A DNA stretch of 52,991 nucleotides from Clostridium senegalense JC122 (GTDB taxonomy: Bacteria > Bacillota > Clostridia > Clostridiales > Clostridiaceae). Positions 28,148 to 36,002 of the stretch are shown here, one piece after another; the first letter of the stretch is position 1; every line of letters begins with the position of its first letter. The notes under the pieces are model-generated. The model did no database searches. It worked only from the letters and a program-made list of their open reading frames with translations, and was not told the origin of the DNA. The stretch lies in contig NZ_HE611054.1 of the NCBI RefSeq assembly GCF_000285575.1, positions 44,678 through 97,668 on the forward strand, given 5' to 3'. The translations under genes were made by a program, and so were the position numbers.

Positions 28148-28500
28148 TGTCTTCTATTCTTCGTACCATTTATTTACATATTAAGATTGTACTCATTTTC
28201 TTATAGAATTTTAAGCACTTTAGAGCCTGACCAATATTTTATGTATCCAAATTTTTGTAAATAAGCTCGAATAAAGTTGAAAGGAAGATTACATAAAGGT
28301 ATAATTTTGAATTAGACATATGAAAAAAATAATTAGTCAAAGATTCAAGGGATATTTGTCACGATACAAGGAGATAAAACTCTGTCATAGTAAGGCTATG
28401 TATATATGTATTTTGTTGACGAAGTATTCATGGCAAATAAGCAAGAATACTGACTTATTATTTATTTGATTATGCATTCTATGGTTAGGGGTGACAGTGT
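28148..28500. other. Non-coding spacer with fragments
   Basis: It holds a 20-base match (28194-28213) to the acetyltransferase gene near 32457 and a 35-bp palindrome copy (28441-28475). Nothing else is recognisable. Confidence 0.5.
28441..28475. repeat. 35-bp palindromic element, copy upstream of the Cys-rich gene
   Basis: It differs from 23851-23885 at a few positions in the centre only. It lies 25 bases before the start of the 52-aa gene. Confidence 0.65.
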
Positions 28501-28659
28501 ATGATACAATGCGAATTATGCGAAGACTATTTTCATGAAGAGAATATAAAAGAATGTCCAGAATGTTTAAAGGAAATGTGTGAAAGTTGCTATGAAATGC
28601 ATGTTCCTATTTGTTTTTATGTTTCTCAGCATGGTGATATAAATACTTATGATGAATAA
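28501..28659 (+). CDS. Small Cys-rich zinc-finger-like protein
   Basis: 52 aa, below usual ORF length limits. Cys pairs at 4/7 (CELC), 19/22 (CPEC) and 27/30 (CESC), plus His12, His34, Cys38 and His45, could hold two zinc ions in a B-box/RING-like arrangement. TTAGGGGTGA lies upstream of the ATG. No clear terminator is seen. The function is unknown. It sits between the Ltp-repeat gene and the L,D-transpeptidase gene. Confidence 0.62.
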   Translation: MIQCELCEDYFHEENIKECPECLKEMCESCYEMHVPICFYVSQHGDINTYDE

Positions 28660-28949
28660 ATTATACTTATGAGTGGTATGAACAAGGGATACTAAAAATA
28701 TGCAGTAATATTATTGTAGAATAATTTTTGAATAATGGATAACTAAAATAGTTGATATTTAGGGCGGTAGGGAAAATACTATCTCTCTTTTTATATGCAT
28801 TCGTTCCTATAAGATATTTTAATAAAAATTATCATATTTTAGGCGCATTATCAATATCATTACATATTATGGAAATGAAATTAATTCTATATTCTACTAA
28901 AAAATTTATATTGTCTTATTTTTTATAATAATGTAGGGGGGTAATTATT

Positions 28950-30335
28950 ATGAAAATATTTAAAAGTAAACATAAAAAACTTGCGATAGGTACTTCTATT
29001 ACTTTGGGAAGCTTGCTTATCATATATTTAGGTATATCAATATATTTCACCAACCATTTTTCTTTTGGAACCTCAATTAACTGTATTAATGTTGGAGGCA
29101 AAACGGTAGATGAGGTGAATAAAGAAATAACTTCTAACATTAAGAGCTATACCCTGGTATTAGAAGAGAGAGATGACATTAAAGAAAAGCTCATCTGGAA
29201 GGATATTGGTTTAAAATATAATGGTGATGATAAGGTTCAAAGCTTAAAAGAGAATGAAAATCCTTTTTATTGGATTACTGGATTGTTTAATAAGAAAAAA
29301 TTCAATATGCCTGAAATAATTTCTTTTGATGAAGAATTATTAAAAAAAGCTGTTAATAATCTTTCTTGCTTTAATGATAGTAATTTAATTGAACCACAAA
29401 ATGCTAGCCTTAAATATACAGAAGATGGTTATGAAATAGTGGAAAGCATTAGTGGTAATAAAGTAAATAAAGATGTTTTATATAATCATATAAAAAAAGC
29501 TATTTCCACAGGAGAAACTATAATAAATCTAGAATCAATTGATTGTTATGAAAAACCACAGTATACTTCAAACTCTAAGGAAATTATTGATGCTAAGGAT
29601 ATACTTAATAAGTATATATCTTCAAAAATTACTTACACCTTTGGAGAACATAAAGAAGTATTAGATGGCTCTAAAATTAATGATTGGCTTAAGGTTGATA
29701 AAGATTTTAAAGTTGCAGTTGATGAAGAAGCAGTAAAAAATTATATGAACGCATTATCTCGTAACTATGATACTTATGGAGGCACAAGAAATTTTACTTC
29801 CTCATCAGGAACAGCAATAGCAGTTAGTGGTGGAAACTATGGATGGTTAATTGATAGCGATAAAGAATCGGAATATTTAATTGGAGCTATAAAAAAAGGA
29901 ACTGTCACAACTAAGGAACCAGCATATGCACAAGTTGCCTTATATAGAGGAGATAATGATATCGGTAATACTTATGTGGAAATAAATCTTACAAAGCAAC
30001 ATTTATGGTTCTACAAAAATGGTAATCTTATTGTAGACGGAGATATAGTTACAGGCAATGCAAATAGTAAGTATTCAACACCACCAGGTACGTATCAGTT
30101 AGTTTATAAAGAAAGGAATGCCACATTGACAGGTCCTAACTATGCAACACCGGTTGCCTTCTGGATGCCTTTTAATGGAGATATTGGAATTCATGATGCA
30201 ACCTGGAGAGCAACCTTTGGCGGAAACATTTATCAATCAGACGGTTCTCATGGTTGTGTAAACGCACCGTATAATTTAGCAGAATCAATATTTTCTAATA
30301 TTGACGCTGGAGCACCTGTTATTTGTTATTTTTAA
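28950..30335 (+). CDS. Membrane-anchored L,D-transpeptidase (YkuD domain)
   Basis: 461 aa. A short cytoplasmic N-terminus and one membrane segment (about 10-33) are followed by two peptidoglycan-binding-type domains (about 45-150 and 160-275). The C-terminal YkuD domain (about 340-461) has the catalytic motif SHGCVNAP, with Cys436. It makes 3-3 cross-links in peptidoglycan or attaches proteins. GGGGGG lies 9 bases before the ATG. It stands alone, with its own terminator about 170 bases downstream. Confidence 0.92.
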   Translation: MKIFKSKHKKLAIGTSITLGSLLIIYLGISIYFTNHFSFGTSINCINVGGKTVDEVNKEITSNIKSYTLVLEERDDIKEKLIWKDIGLKYNGDDKVQSLKENENPFYWITGLFNKKKFNMPEIISFDEELLKKAVNNLSCFNDSNLIEPQNASLKYTEDGYEIVESISGNKVNKDVLYNHIKKAISTGETIINLESIDCYEKPQYTSNSKEIIDAKDILNKYISSKITYTFGEHKEVLDGSKINDWLKVDKDFKVAVDEEAVKNYMNALSRNYDTYGGTRNFTSSSGTAIAVSGGNYGWLIDSDKESEYLIGAIKKGTVTTKEPAYAQVALYRGDNDIGNTYVEINLTKQHLWFYKNGNLIVDGDIVTGNANSKYSTPPGTYQLVYKERNATLTGPNYATPVAFWMPFNGDIGIHDATWRATFGGNIYQSDGSHGCVNAPYNLAESIFSNIDAGAPVICYF

Positions 30336-30504
30336 CCAGTGTAATAAATAAATTTAGAAACATGAATTTTATTTATTGTTGTTCTAACGTAAATAATTGC
30401 TTTAATGAACTAATACTATTAATAAGGATTATAGTAAAAAATGATAAAAATCAATCCACTATACAATATTAAATATATTACTTTTTTGTATTATTAAAAC
30501 TTAT

Positions 30505-30530
30505 GAGCTTGAATTTCAAGCTCTTTTTTT
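30505..30530 (+). terminator. Terminator after the L,D-transpeptidase gene
   Basis: The hairpin GAGCTTGAATTTCAAGCTC is followed by seven T. Confidence 0.85.
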
Positions 30531-30633
30531 ATGGAATAGTATCTTAATTATAGAGAATGATATATGTTATAACACATTGAATTAAGAAAAAATATAAGAA
30601 AAATTTCACTATACATGAAAGGCGTGAAAATGG

Positions 30634-31050
30634 ATGAATAAAGTAGAAAATGAAAAAAGAAGAGCAGATCATTTATCAAAATCAAAATCACTTTATGAGG
30701 CATATTGGGATGAAAGTAATAACATTGATGAATATAATTATCTTGCAGAAGATTTAAAGCTAACCATTGATTACAAGTTAGGTAGTGATGCTAATGCTGA
30801 TGATATTGAGATGTTAACGGTATATCAAAAAGATATGTTAAAAGGAAAATTCATATTAGATGATAAATTTTTAAATAATCTTATCTCTCCTGATGAATAT
30901 GCTGAAAAAGTAAATGGTTTAATGTCTCAATTCATAAATAAAAGTGCTAATCAATTAGGTGAAAAAAAGTTTAAAACGTTATTTGATTTTAGTCCAATGG
31001 ATGATATTAAAATAATTGATCCTAATATCCTAAAGAATGGAGTGATGTAA
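30634..31050 (+). CDS. Hypothetical protein paired with the beta-propeller gene
   Basis: 138 aa, soluble, mostly helical by composition and rich in Asp/Lys/Asn. No signal peptide and no known domain are seen. The start region is MNKVENEKRRADHLSKSKSL. The upstream AAAGGCG is weak and distant. Its end (GGAG before TGATGTAAT) carries the ribosome binding site of the next gene, which starts 2 bases on, so the two are co-expressed. It may be a partner, chaperone or antidote of the propeller protein; nothing in the sequence decides. Confidence 0.7.
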   Translation: MNKVENEKRRADHLSKSKSLYEAYWDESNNIDEYNYLAEDLKLTIDYKLGSDANADDIEMLTVYQKDMLKGKFILDDKFLNNLISPDEYAEKVNGLMSQFINKSANQLGEKKFKTLFDFSPMDDIKIIDPNILKNGVM

Positions 31051-31051
31051 T

Positions 31052-32242
31052 ATGAATTTTTTATTTGCATATGCTCTTACAATGGGTGGTACTGGTTTAG
31101 AACACACTTATGTATCCAGCTCTGATGGTAAGGTATGGCGTTGCTTTGGAAGAAATAGTGGTGGAAGGATGATAGCAAACCATATAGGGAGCTCAAAACA
31201 AGCAGATATTATGTCAAAACCTAGTGAAACAAATGAGACTGGAATAAGATATGGTATAGATGGTGTATGTCATCAAGCAGCAAATAGAATACTTTATTTT
31301 ACAAGTGAGGTTGTAGACAAAGCAGGCGGATATTCCGCTTCTAGAGCAATGTATGGAGTCTATGGAACAAATTATAAATATTCTAATGATATATTTGTAA
31401 CTAATAGGGATATAGCGATAAATATAGTAGATTGGAAGGATTGGGTAAAGCTTGGCGGTAAGTTAACATCTGCACCTGCAGCGTATTTTTATGATTTTGG
31501 TAGATTGGATGTTTTTTATAGAGGAGAAGATAATTCTCTTAAATATAGATACTGGAAAGATTCATGGAGTAGTGAGACAAGTTTAGGAGGTAAACTAGCC
31601 TCAGACCCAGCCGTAGTTTCATGGGGGGTGAACAGACTTGACTTATTTTATAAAGGTGAAGATAACGCTCTAAAACATAGATGGTGGAATGGTTCTTCCT
31701 GGAGTAATGAAGAAAATCTTGGTGGAAACTTAACTTCTGCACCTACAGTATCATCATGGGATATTGGCCGATTAGATGTGTTTTATAAAGGCTCTGATAA
31801 TGGACTTATGCATAAATTTTGGAATGGTTCTTCTTGGAGTAATGAAGAAAACCTTGGTGGGAATTTAACATCAGATCCTTCAGCAGTTTCTTGGGATAGA
31901 AATAGAATAGATGTATTTTATAGAAATCAAAATAATTTACTTATACATAAATTTTGGAACGGTTCTTCTTGGAGTAATGAAGAAAATCTTGGGGTAAGAA
32001 TATCGTCTTCACCATCAGCAGCATCATGGAAACAAAAGAATTTATGCGTCTTTTATAAAGGTGATGATAATGCACTTTATTATATGCAATGGGCTGGAAT
32101 TTGGACCAATAGCATAAAAATAGGGGGAGAACTAAAGTTTAAACCTTCTGCTGTTTGTAGTGAAAAAACTATAAGTAGAATAGATGTATTTGTTTGTGGC
32201 ACTGATGATAATCTATATCAAATATCCACTTATTATCAATAA
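31052..32242 (+). CDS. Novel N-terminal domain fused to a six-repeat beta-propeller (PLL-lectin-like)
   Basis: 396 aa. Residues 134-396 hold six repeats of about 45 aa starting LGGKLTSAPA, LGGKLASDPA, LGGNLTSAPT, LGGNLTSDPS, LGVRISSSPS and IGGELKFKPS. Each has an RLDVFYKGxDNxL strand and a WNGSSWSNEENLG strand. This is the pattern of PLL-type fucose- or glycan-binding propellers. Residues 1-130 are a separate domain with a Cys73-His74 pair in IDGVCHQAANRIL that could be catalytic; I do not recognise the family. No signal peptide is seen. DNA copies of the WNGSSWSNEENL segment are nearly identical, suggesting recent repeat expansion. Confidence 0.8.
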   Translation: MNFLFAYALTMGGTGLEHTYVSSSDGKVWRCFGRNSGGRMIANHIGSSKQADIMSKPSETNETGIRYGIDGVCHQAANRILYFTSEVVDKAGGYSASRAMYGVYGTNYKYSNDIFVTNRDIAINIVDWKDWVKLGGKLTSAPAAYFYDFGRLDVFYRGEDNSLKYRYWKDSWSSETSLGGKLASDPAVVSWGVNRLDLFYKGEDNALKHRWWNGSSWSNEENLGGNLTSAPTVSSWDIGRLDVFYKGSDNGLMHKFWNGSSWSNEENLGGNLTSDPSAVSWDRNRIDVFYRNQNNLLIHKFWNGSSWSNEENLGVRISSSPSAASWKQKNLCVFYKGDDNALYYMQWAGIWTNSIKIGGELKFKPSAVCSEKTISRIDVFVCGTDDNLYQISTYYQ

Positions 32243-32277
32243 AAAGAACCCTCAAATATTTATTAAATAAAAGTTTA

Positions 32278-32309
32278 AAGCACTAATTTTTATAAGATTA
32301 GTGCTTTTT
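32278..32309 (+). terminator. Terminator of the propeller cassette
   Basis: The hairpin AAAGCACTAAT...ATTAGTGCTTT is followed by a T run. Confidence 0.85.
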
Positions 32310-32373
32310 CTTTGCCTTAAAATTTTATATCCAAATCAAAAATATACTCTCGATAGATATGATTTTATATAAA

Positions 32374-32883
32374 TTAGTTAAGTTCTTCAGATAAATTTTT
32401 AAGAGCTTCCCCTTGTACTCTATATACTGTCCATTCATCCATTGGTATTGCACCCATTTTCTTATAGAATTTTATTGATGATTCATTCCAATCAAGACAC
32501 CACCAATCTAATCTTCCACAGTTACGTTCTACAGCAATTCTACCTAATGCTGAAAGTAGGCATTTTCCTAATCCTAATCCCCTCATTTCTGGTCTTATGT
32601 ATAAATCTTCTAGATATAAATTAGCTCTACCTAAGAAAGTAGAAAAATTGTGGAAAAATAGCGCAAATCCAACTGGCTCATTATTATATTCCCCGATAAT
32701 AACTTCAGCCTGTTTTCTTACAAATAAAGATTCATGTAAAATCTCTTCTGTTGCAACTACTTCATGTAGTAATTTTTCATAATCTGCTAATTCTTTTATA
32801 AAATCAAGAATTAACTTATTATCCTTTTCTGTTGCAAACCTTATTTTAAAATTAGGTATTTTAGTTTCTAAATACTTGTCCAT
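32374..32883 (-). CDS. GNAT acetyltransferase of the spermidine/thialysine type
   Basis: 169 aa. The acetyl-CoA loop is RPEMRGLGLGKCLL (about 97-110), followed by RLDWWCLDWNESSIKFYKKMGA. These match the SSAT/thialysine N-acetyltransferase clade (polyamine or lysine-analogue substrates). The start region IRFATEKDNKLILDFIKELADYEK also fits. GGGGGT lies 6 bases before the ATG. It is single-gene and convergent with the propeller cassette. Confidence 0.88.
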   Translation of the reverse strand: MDKYLETKIPNFKIRFATEKDNKLILDFIKELADYEKLLHEVVATEEILHESLFVRKQAEVIIGEYNNEPVGFALFFHNFSTFLGRANLYLEDLYIRPEMRGLGLGKCLLSALGRIAVERNCGRLDWWCLDWNESSIKFYKKMGAIPMDEWTVYRVQGEALKNLSEELN

Positions 32884-33053
32884 AACGTACCCCCATTTTT
32901 TTATATTTTTTAGTCTATATAATAAACATTAGTTTCTTTTATATAATTTTACAAGTAGTTCCTACTAATTATTGATGTTAAAACATTAATTTTATATTAT
33001 TGAATTGAAAATGATAATATAATTATATAAAGTATTCATATTAGGAGGTTATT

Positions 33054-33359
33054 ATGGTACAATGTCCAAATTGTAAAAATAAAATACCCTTTAAAAAAGT
33101 ATTGTTTTTAACATCTTTTAATAGGATTCAATGTAAATCTTGTGGAAAATATCTTGTTTGCAACCAATTACGTGGTAGTTTATTTGGAGGAATTGGTGGT
33201 GGAGTTGGAGCTTTAGTACTTTTATATGCACTTAAAAGCTTCCTAAGTAAAACATTTGGAATTAAAAATATTGTTTTAATAATACTTTGGATAGTTTCAT
33301 TAGTTATTGTATCTTATTATTTTACAAAACTTGAATTAGATGAATATAATTTTCTCTAA
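33054..33359 (+). CDS. Zinc-ribbon protein with two membrane segments
   Basis: 101 aa. The ribbon at residues 4-34 has CPNC and CKSC pairs. A Gly-rich membrane segment (about 46-66) and a second one (about 72-92) follow. The topology puts the ribbon in the cytoplasm. The function is unknown; such proteins are common in clostridia. AGGAGG lies 7 bases before the ATG. A dense repeat cluster follows. Confidence 0.75.
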   Translation: MVQCPNCKNKIPFKKVLFLTSFNRIQCKSCGKYLVCNQLRGSLFGGIGGGVGALVLLYALKSFLSKTFGIKNIVLIILWIVSLVIVSYYFTKLELDEYNFL

Positions 33360-33384
33360 TTTATATATCTATCACAAAAGGGAG

Positions 33385-34200
33385 TTTACTAGTTAAGAGT
33401 TAAGAGTGAATAGTTGTGGATATTATTAAATCTGAAAAAATAAAACTTCTAAGTAATTGATTATCCAAAATTTTTATTCCATCACAAGAGGGACAGGCTC
33501 ACTTATGGCTATTTTCTTCGGTTAAACTGTAGATTCCACAATTGCTCTATTTCCACAATAAAATAAGAAAAGAACCAGTACCACTATTTTAGTTTTAGTA
33601 AAACTTTCAAACACGTAATTTACTAAAGTTCCACTTCCATCACAAATTCGACTTTGATAGTTAAAAGTTAAGAGTGAATAATTAATAGTTATGGTTATTA
33701 CTATTCACTTTGTTCCTAGTAATTCTCAACGTATTTATAAAATTTAGTTTTTTAAATCTAACTAAGCAATAAATTATGGTCTTGGCTCCATCACAAATGG
33801 GACAGGCACGGTAAGTTTATTTTCTTCGTTAACACTTGGTACTCTTCTAACTTTATACTTATATCTAAAAATTCAAAGCCAGTCCCGAACAACTACGCTA
33901 CATAGTAGCTACCTGGGGACTGGCTAACTTTTTTTATTTATGGCAATTAAATTTAAAGAGCTACTATCTATTTTATGGAACTACATTAGTCGCGCCTGTC
34001 CCATTTGTTACGGCTGTACATTTTGAATATAGTTTTAGTTTGTTTTGTCTCTAAAACGTATTTTTTTAGGACCGGCTTTGATTAATTTAAATTTTATTGA
34101 TAACCTTATGATTTCACTGTGAAAATAACTTATGGAAATATATTTTGCTACGCCTGTCCTTCTTGTTATGGCTACACATTTTAAACTTAGCTTTAGTTAG
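33385..34200. repeat. Composite intergenic repeat cluster, copy c (nested inverted repeats)
   Basis: The order is TTAAGAG units; type II left arm CCATCACAAGAGGGACAGGC (33479-33498); degenerate modules; and R1 hairpin (33692-33735). The 228-bp type I element follows (33788-34015), then the linker GGACCGGCTTTG (about 34070) and the type II right arm GCCTGTCCTTCTTGTTATGG (34152-34171). The type II pair encloses the type I pair. No open frame fits. Confidence 0.85.
33788..34015 (+). repeat. 228-bp type I structured element, copy 1
   Basis: The left arm CCATCACAAATGGGACAGGC (33788-33807) pairs with the right arm GCCTGTCCCATTTGTTACGG at 18 of 20 positions. Inside is a GC-rich hairpin AGCCAGTCCC / GGGGACTGGCT (33877-33925) followed by seven T, so it would terminate plus-strand transcription. 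The second copy (38463-38690) differs at only a few positions. Confidence 0.9.
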
Positions 34201-34347
34201 ATTTATATCAACTCAAAATTTATTATATCTGATTCATATTATTCTTAAATATATCACCTAATTTTACATATGGTAAGTGGAAATTTAAATTAGTCTTTTA
34301 TTTAAAATTGAATTAGAAGGTCTTATGAAGTTATATTTTATTTTCAT

Positions 34348-34410
34348 GACCTGACCCCAAGGACGGGGGCAGCGACTGCCTAGACAGGACGTCGATTCAG
34401 CCGTTTAGTC
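34348..34410. other. GC-rich island, possible structured RNA
   Basis: About 60 % GC in an AT-rich surrounding. Two adjacent hairpins, CCCC-AAGGAC-GGGG and GCAG-CGA-CTGC, are enclosed by GACCTG / CAGG-A-CGTC, giving a three-way junction. I could not match it to a known RNA family. The rest of 34200-34606 is AT-rich. Confidence 0.5.
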
Positions 34411-34511
34411 TTGAAAATTAAATAATAAATTCATTAGAGTTTCTTTTCCATTTTTCTAAATAGCGCTTTAAATTTTCACTTACCCTAAACCAATATTTTA
34501 AAATTACAAAT

Positions 34512-34561
34512 AAACTTATCAACAATTTAAATTAAAATTTCAATAAATTGTTGATAAGTTT
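34512..34561. repeat. Perfect 18-bp inverted repeat
   Basis: The arms AAACTTATCAACAATTTA and TAAATTGTTGATAAGTTT are separated by 14 bases. It lies downstream of the GC-rich island. A plus-strand TGTGTTTTTG follows, so weak termination is possible. Confidence 0.8.
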
Positions 34562-34606
34562 GTGTTTTTGTATTTTATTTGTGTATAACTTTTATTTTTT
34601 CCACAG

Positions 34607-34634
34607 AAAAAACAGAGCAATTTTGCTCTGTTTT
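34607..34634 (-). terminator. Terminator of the SH3-like gene
   Basis: The hairpin AACAGAGCAA-TTTT-GCTCTGTT is followed by a T run on the minus strand. Confidence 0.85.
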
Positions 34635-34641
34635 AATTTAC

Positions 34642-34675
34642 GCATATAAATATTTATTAATTTATTTGATTATGC
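34642..34675. repeat. 35-bp palindromic element, divergent copy
   Basis: 34 bases with the conserved right half (TTTATTTGATTATGC) overlapping the last codons of the gene at 34670. Confidence 0.45.
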
Positions 34676-35116
34676 TTTATATGAATATATATTATTTTCA
34701 ACTACTTGTAAGGTTTTTATATCTTTTTCTTTTATGAACCCTTTAGTATTCTTATTTTCTCCTGGGATTATAACTTTTACTTCATACCATATTATATTAT
34801 AAACTTCACAGCAATCTAATATCTCTAAATTAGTGTCTATTTCTAAATCTCTTAATTTAGGCATATTTATAATTGGAGCAATGTATAGCTCTGTTTTGTT
34901 TATAGTTTTTCCATGATATGAGCTTATAGGAATATATGATACTTCAACACTACCACTTTCCTTTTCAAACGCCTTTAGTTTACCTTTAAGTTCGTTATTT
35001 ATTTTAGCTAAAACCCTTAATCTAGTACTTTCTTTATTTAGCTTTAACGTAAGATTATATGAATAAATTATTAGTCCCCCAAATGAAATTAAAGCTAACA
35101 ATAAAATAAATCTCAA
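34670..35116 (-). CDS. Membrane-anchored protein with coiled coil and SH3-like tail
   Basis: 148 aa. One N-terminal membrane segment (about 3-22), a charged coiled-coil stretch (about 25-60), then a probable SH3b-type beta domain (about 70-140; ELYIAPIINMPKLRDLEID ... WYEVKV ... KGFIKEKDI). SH3b domains often bind cell wall. It starts with TTG; AGGGGGCAGGA is just upstream. The function is unknown; a wall-associated role is inference. Confidence 0.7.
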   Translation of the reverse strand: MRFILLLALISFGGLIIYSYNLTLKLNKESTRLRVLAKINNELKGKLKAFEKESGSVEVSYIPISSYHGKTINKTELYIAPIINMPKLRDLEIDTNLEILDCCEVYNIIWYEVKVIIPGENKNTKGFIKEKDIKTLQVVENNIYSYKA

Positions 35117-35191
35117 TATTCCTGCCCCCTAATAAATATTACTATAATATGTAATTTATTATATGTATACTTATTAAGGTTTATGCTTTTG

Positions 35192-35848
35192 CTATTTTAT
35201 TTTTTCTATAAGCTCATTATATTCAGCTATAAATATATCAACTAGCTTTTTCATTTCTTCATGATCTTTTAAAGAATGTTCATCATGAACACCTACAACT
35301 TTCATATTAGCAGCTTTTGCACCTTTTACTGCTGGAAGTATATCTTCAAATACTAAACATTCCTCAGGTTTTACTCCTAATCTTTCTGCAGTTAAAAGAT
35401 ATACGTCTGGGAAGTCTTTTCCTCTACTAACCTCGTTTGTTGTAGTTATAACATCAAAATATTCATAAATACCATTGGCTTTTAAGCAAGCTTCTAGAAG
35501 GCTTGTACTATTGCTAGTGGCCAATGCTATCTTTATATTATTTTTCTTTAATATCTTAAAAAATTCCTCTACTCCACACTTAAGCTTTACGTTTGTTTCA
35601 TACTCTGTATAAGCCATATCATTCCAGTGCTTTTTTATTTCTTCTACTGTATAAGGAAGTTCAAATTTATCTTTAAAATATATAGCTACTTCATTATAAC
35701 TTAAATGTGCTATATCATCTTTTAAGTTTTCTGGTTTCTCTAATTTATGGTCTCCTAAGTAATCTATATCAATTTTATCCCATACCCACATAGAATCTAC
35801 AATAGTTCCATCCATATCAAATATTGCCGCTTTTATATTAGTTAACAT
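35192..35848 (-). CDS. HAD-superfamily hydrolase (phosphatase/phosphomutase type)
   Basis: 218 aa. Motif I is AAIFDMDGTIVDS with nucleophile Asp, motif II is ALATSNST, and motif III lies in GKDFPDVYLL with VFEDILPAVKGAK. The helical cap (about 17-90) makes it a subfamily IA enzyme, related to phosphoglycolate phosphatase and beta-phosphoglucomutase. The substrate cannot be told. The ATG at 35848 has AGAGGTG 6 bases upstream; a GTG at 35857 is rejected. Confidence 0.88.
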   Translation of the reverse strand: MLTNIKAAIFDMDGTIVDSMWVWDKIDIDYLGDHKLEKPENLKDDIAHLSYNEVAIYFKDKFELPYTVEEIKKHWNDMAYTEYETNVKLKCGVEEFFKILKKNNIKIALATSNSTSLLEACLKANGIYEYFDVITTTNEVSRGKDFPDVYLLTAERLGVKPEECLVFEDILPAVKGAKAANMKVVGVHDEHSLKDHEEMKKLVDIFIAEYNELIEKIK

Positions 35849-35934
35849 AACGCTCACCTCTTTAGTTTATAAATTATTTTTATCTATTAATGATTAATTT
35901 ATTAATAAACATATATTCAGTATATCAGAAAATA

Positions 35935-35973
35935 AGAGAGTCTTAAAATAGTTTTTATCCTTAAGACTCTCTT
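35935..35973 (-). terminator. Terminator of the hydrogenase-like gene
   Basis: The hairpin AGAGAGTCTTAA...TTAAGACTCTCT lies after the stop of the gene at 36003. Confidence 0.75.
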
Positions 35974-36002
35974 TACTCTTTACACTTTAAAGGGCAATAT
36001 GA

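Noticed and set aside
30505-30530. The GAGCTTGAA palindrome as an operator of the propeller cassette
   Set aside because: A seven-T run follows directly, so it is a normal terminator of the L,D-transpeptidase gene.
33385-34200. The repeat clusters as CRISPR arrays
   Set aside because: Repeat units are not evenly spaced, there are no unique spacers of constant length, and no cas genes are near. The repeats are inverted and modular.
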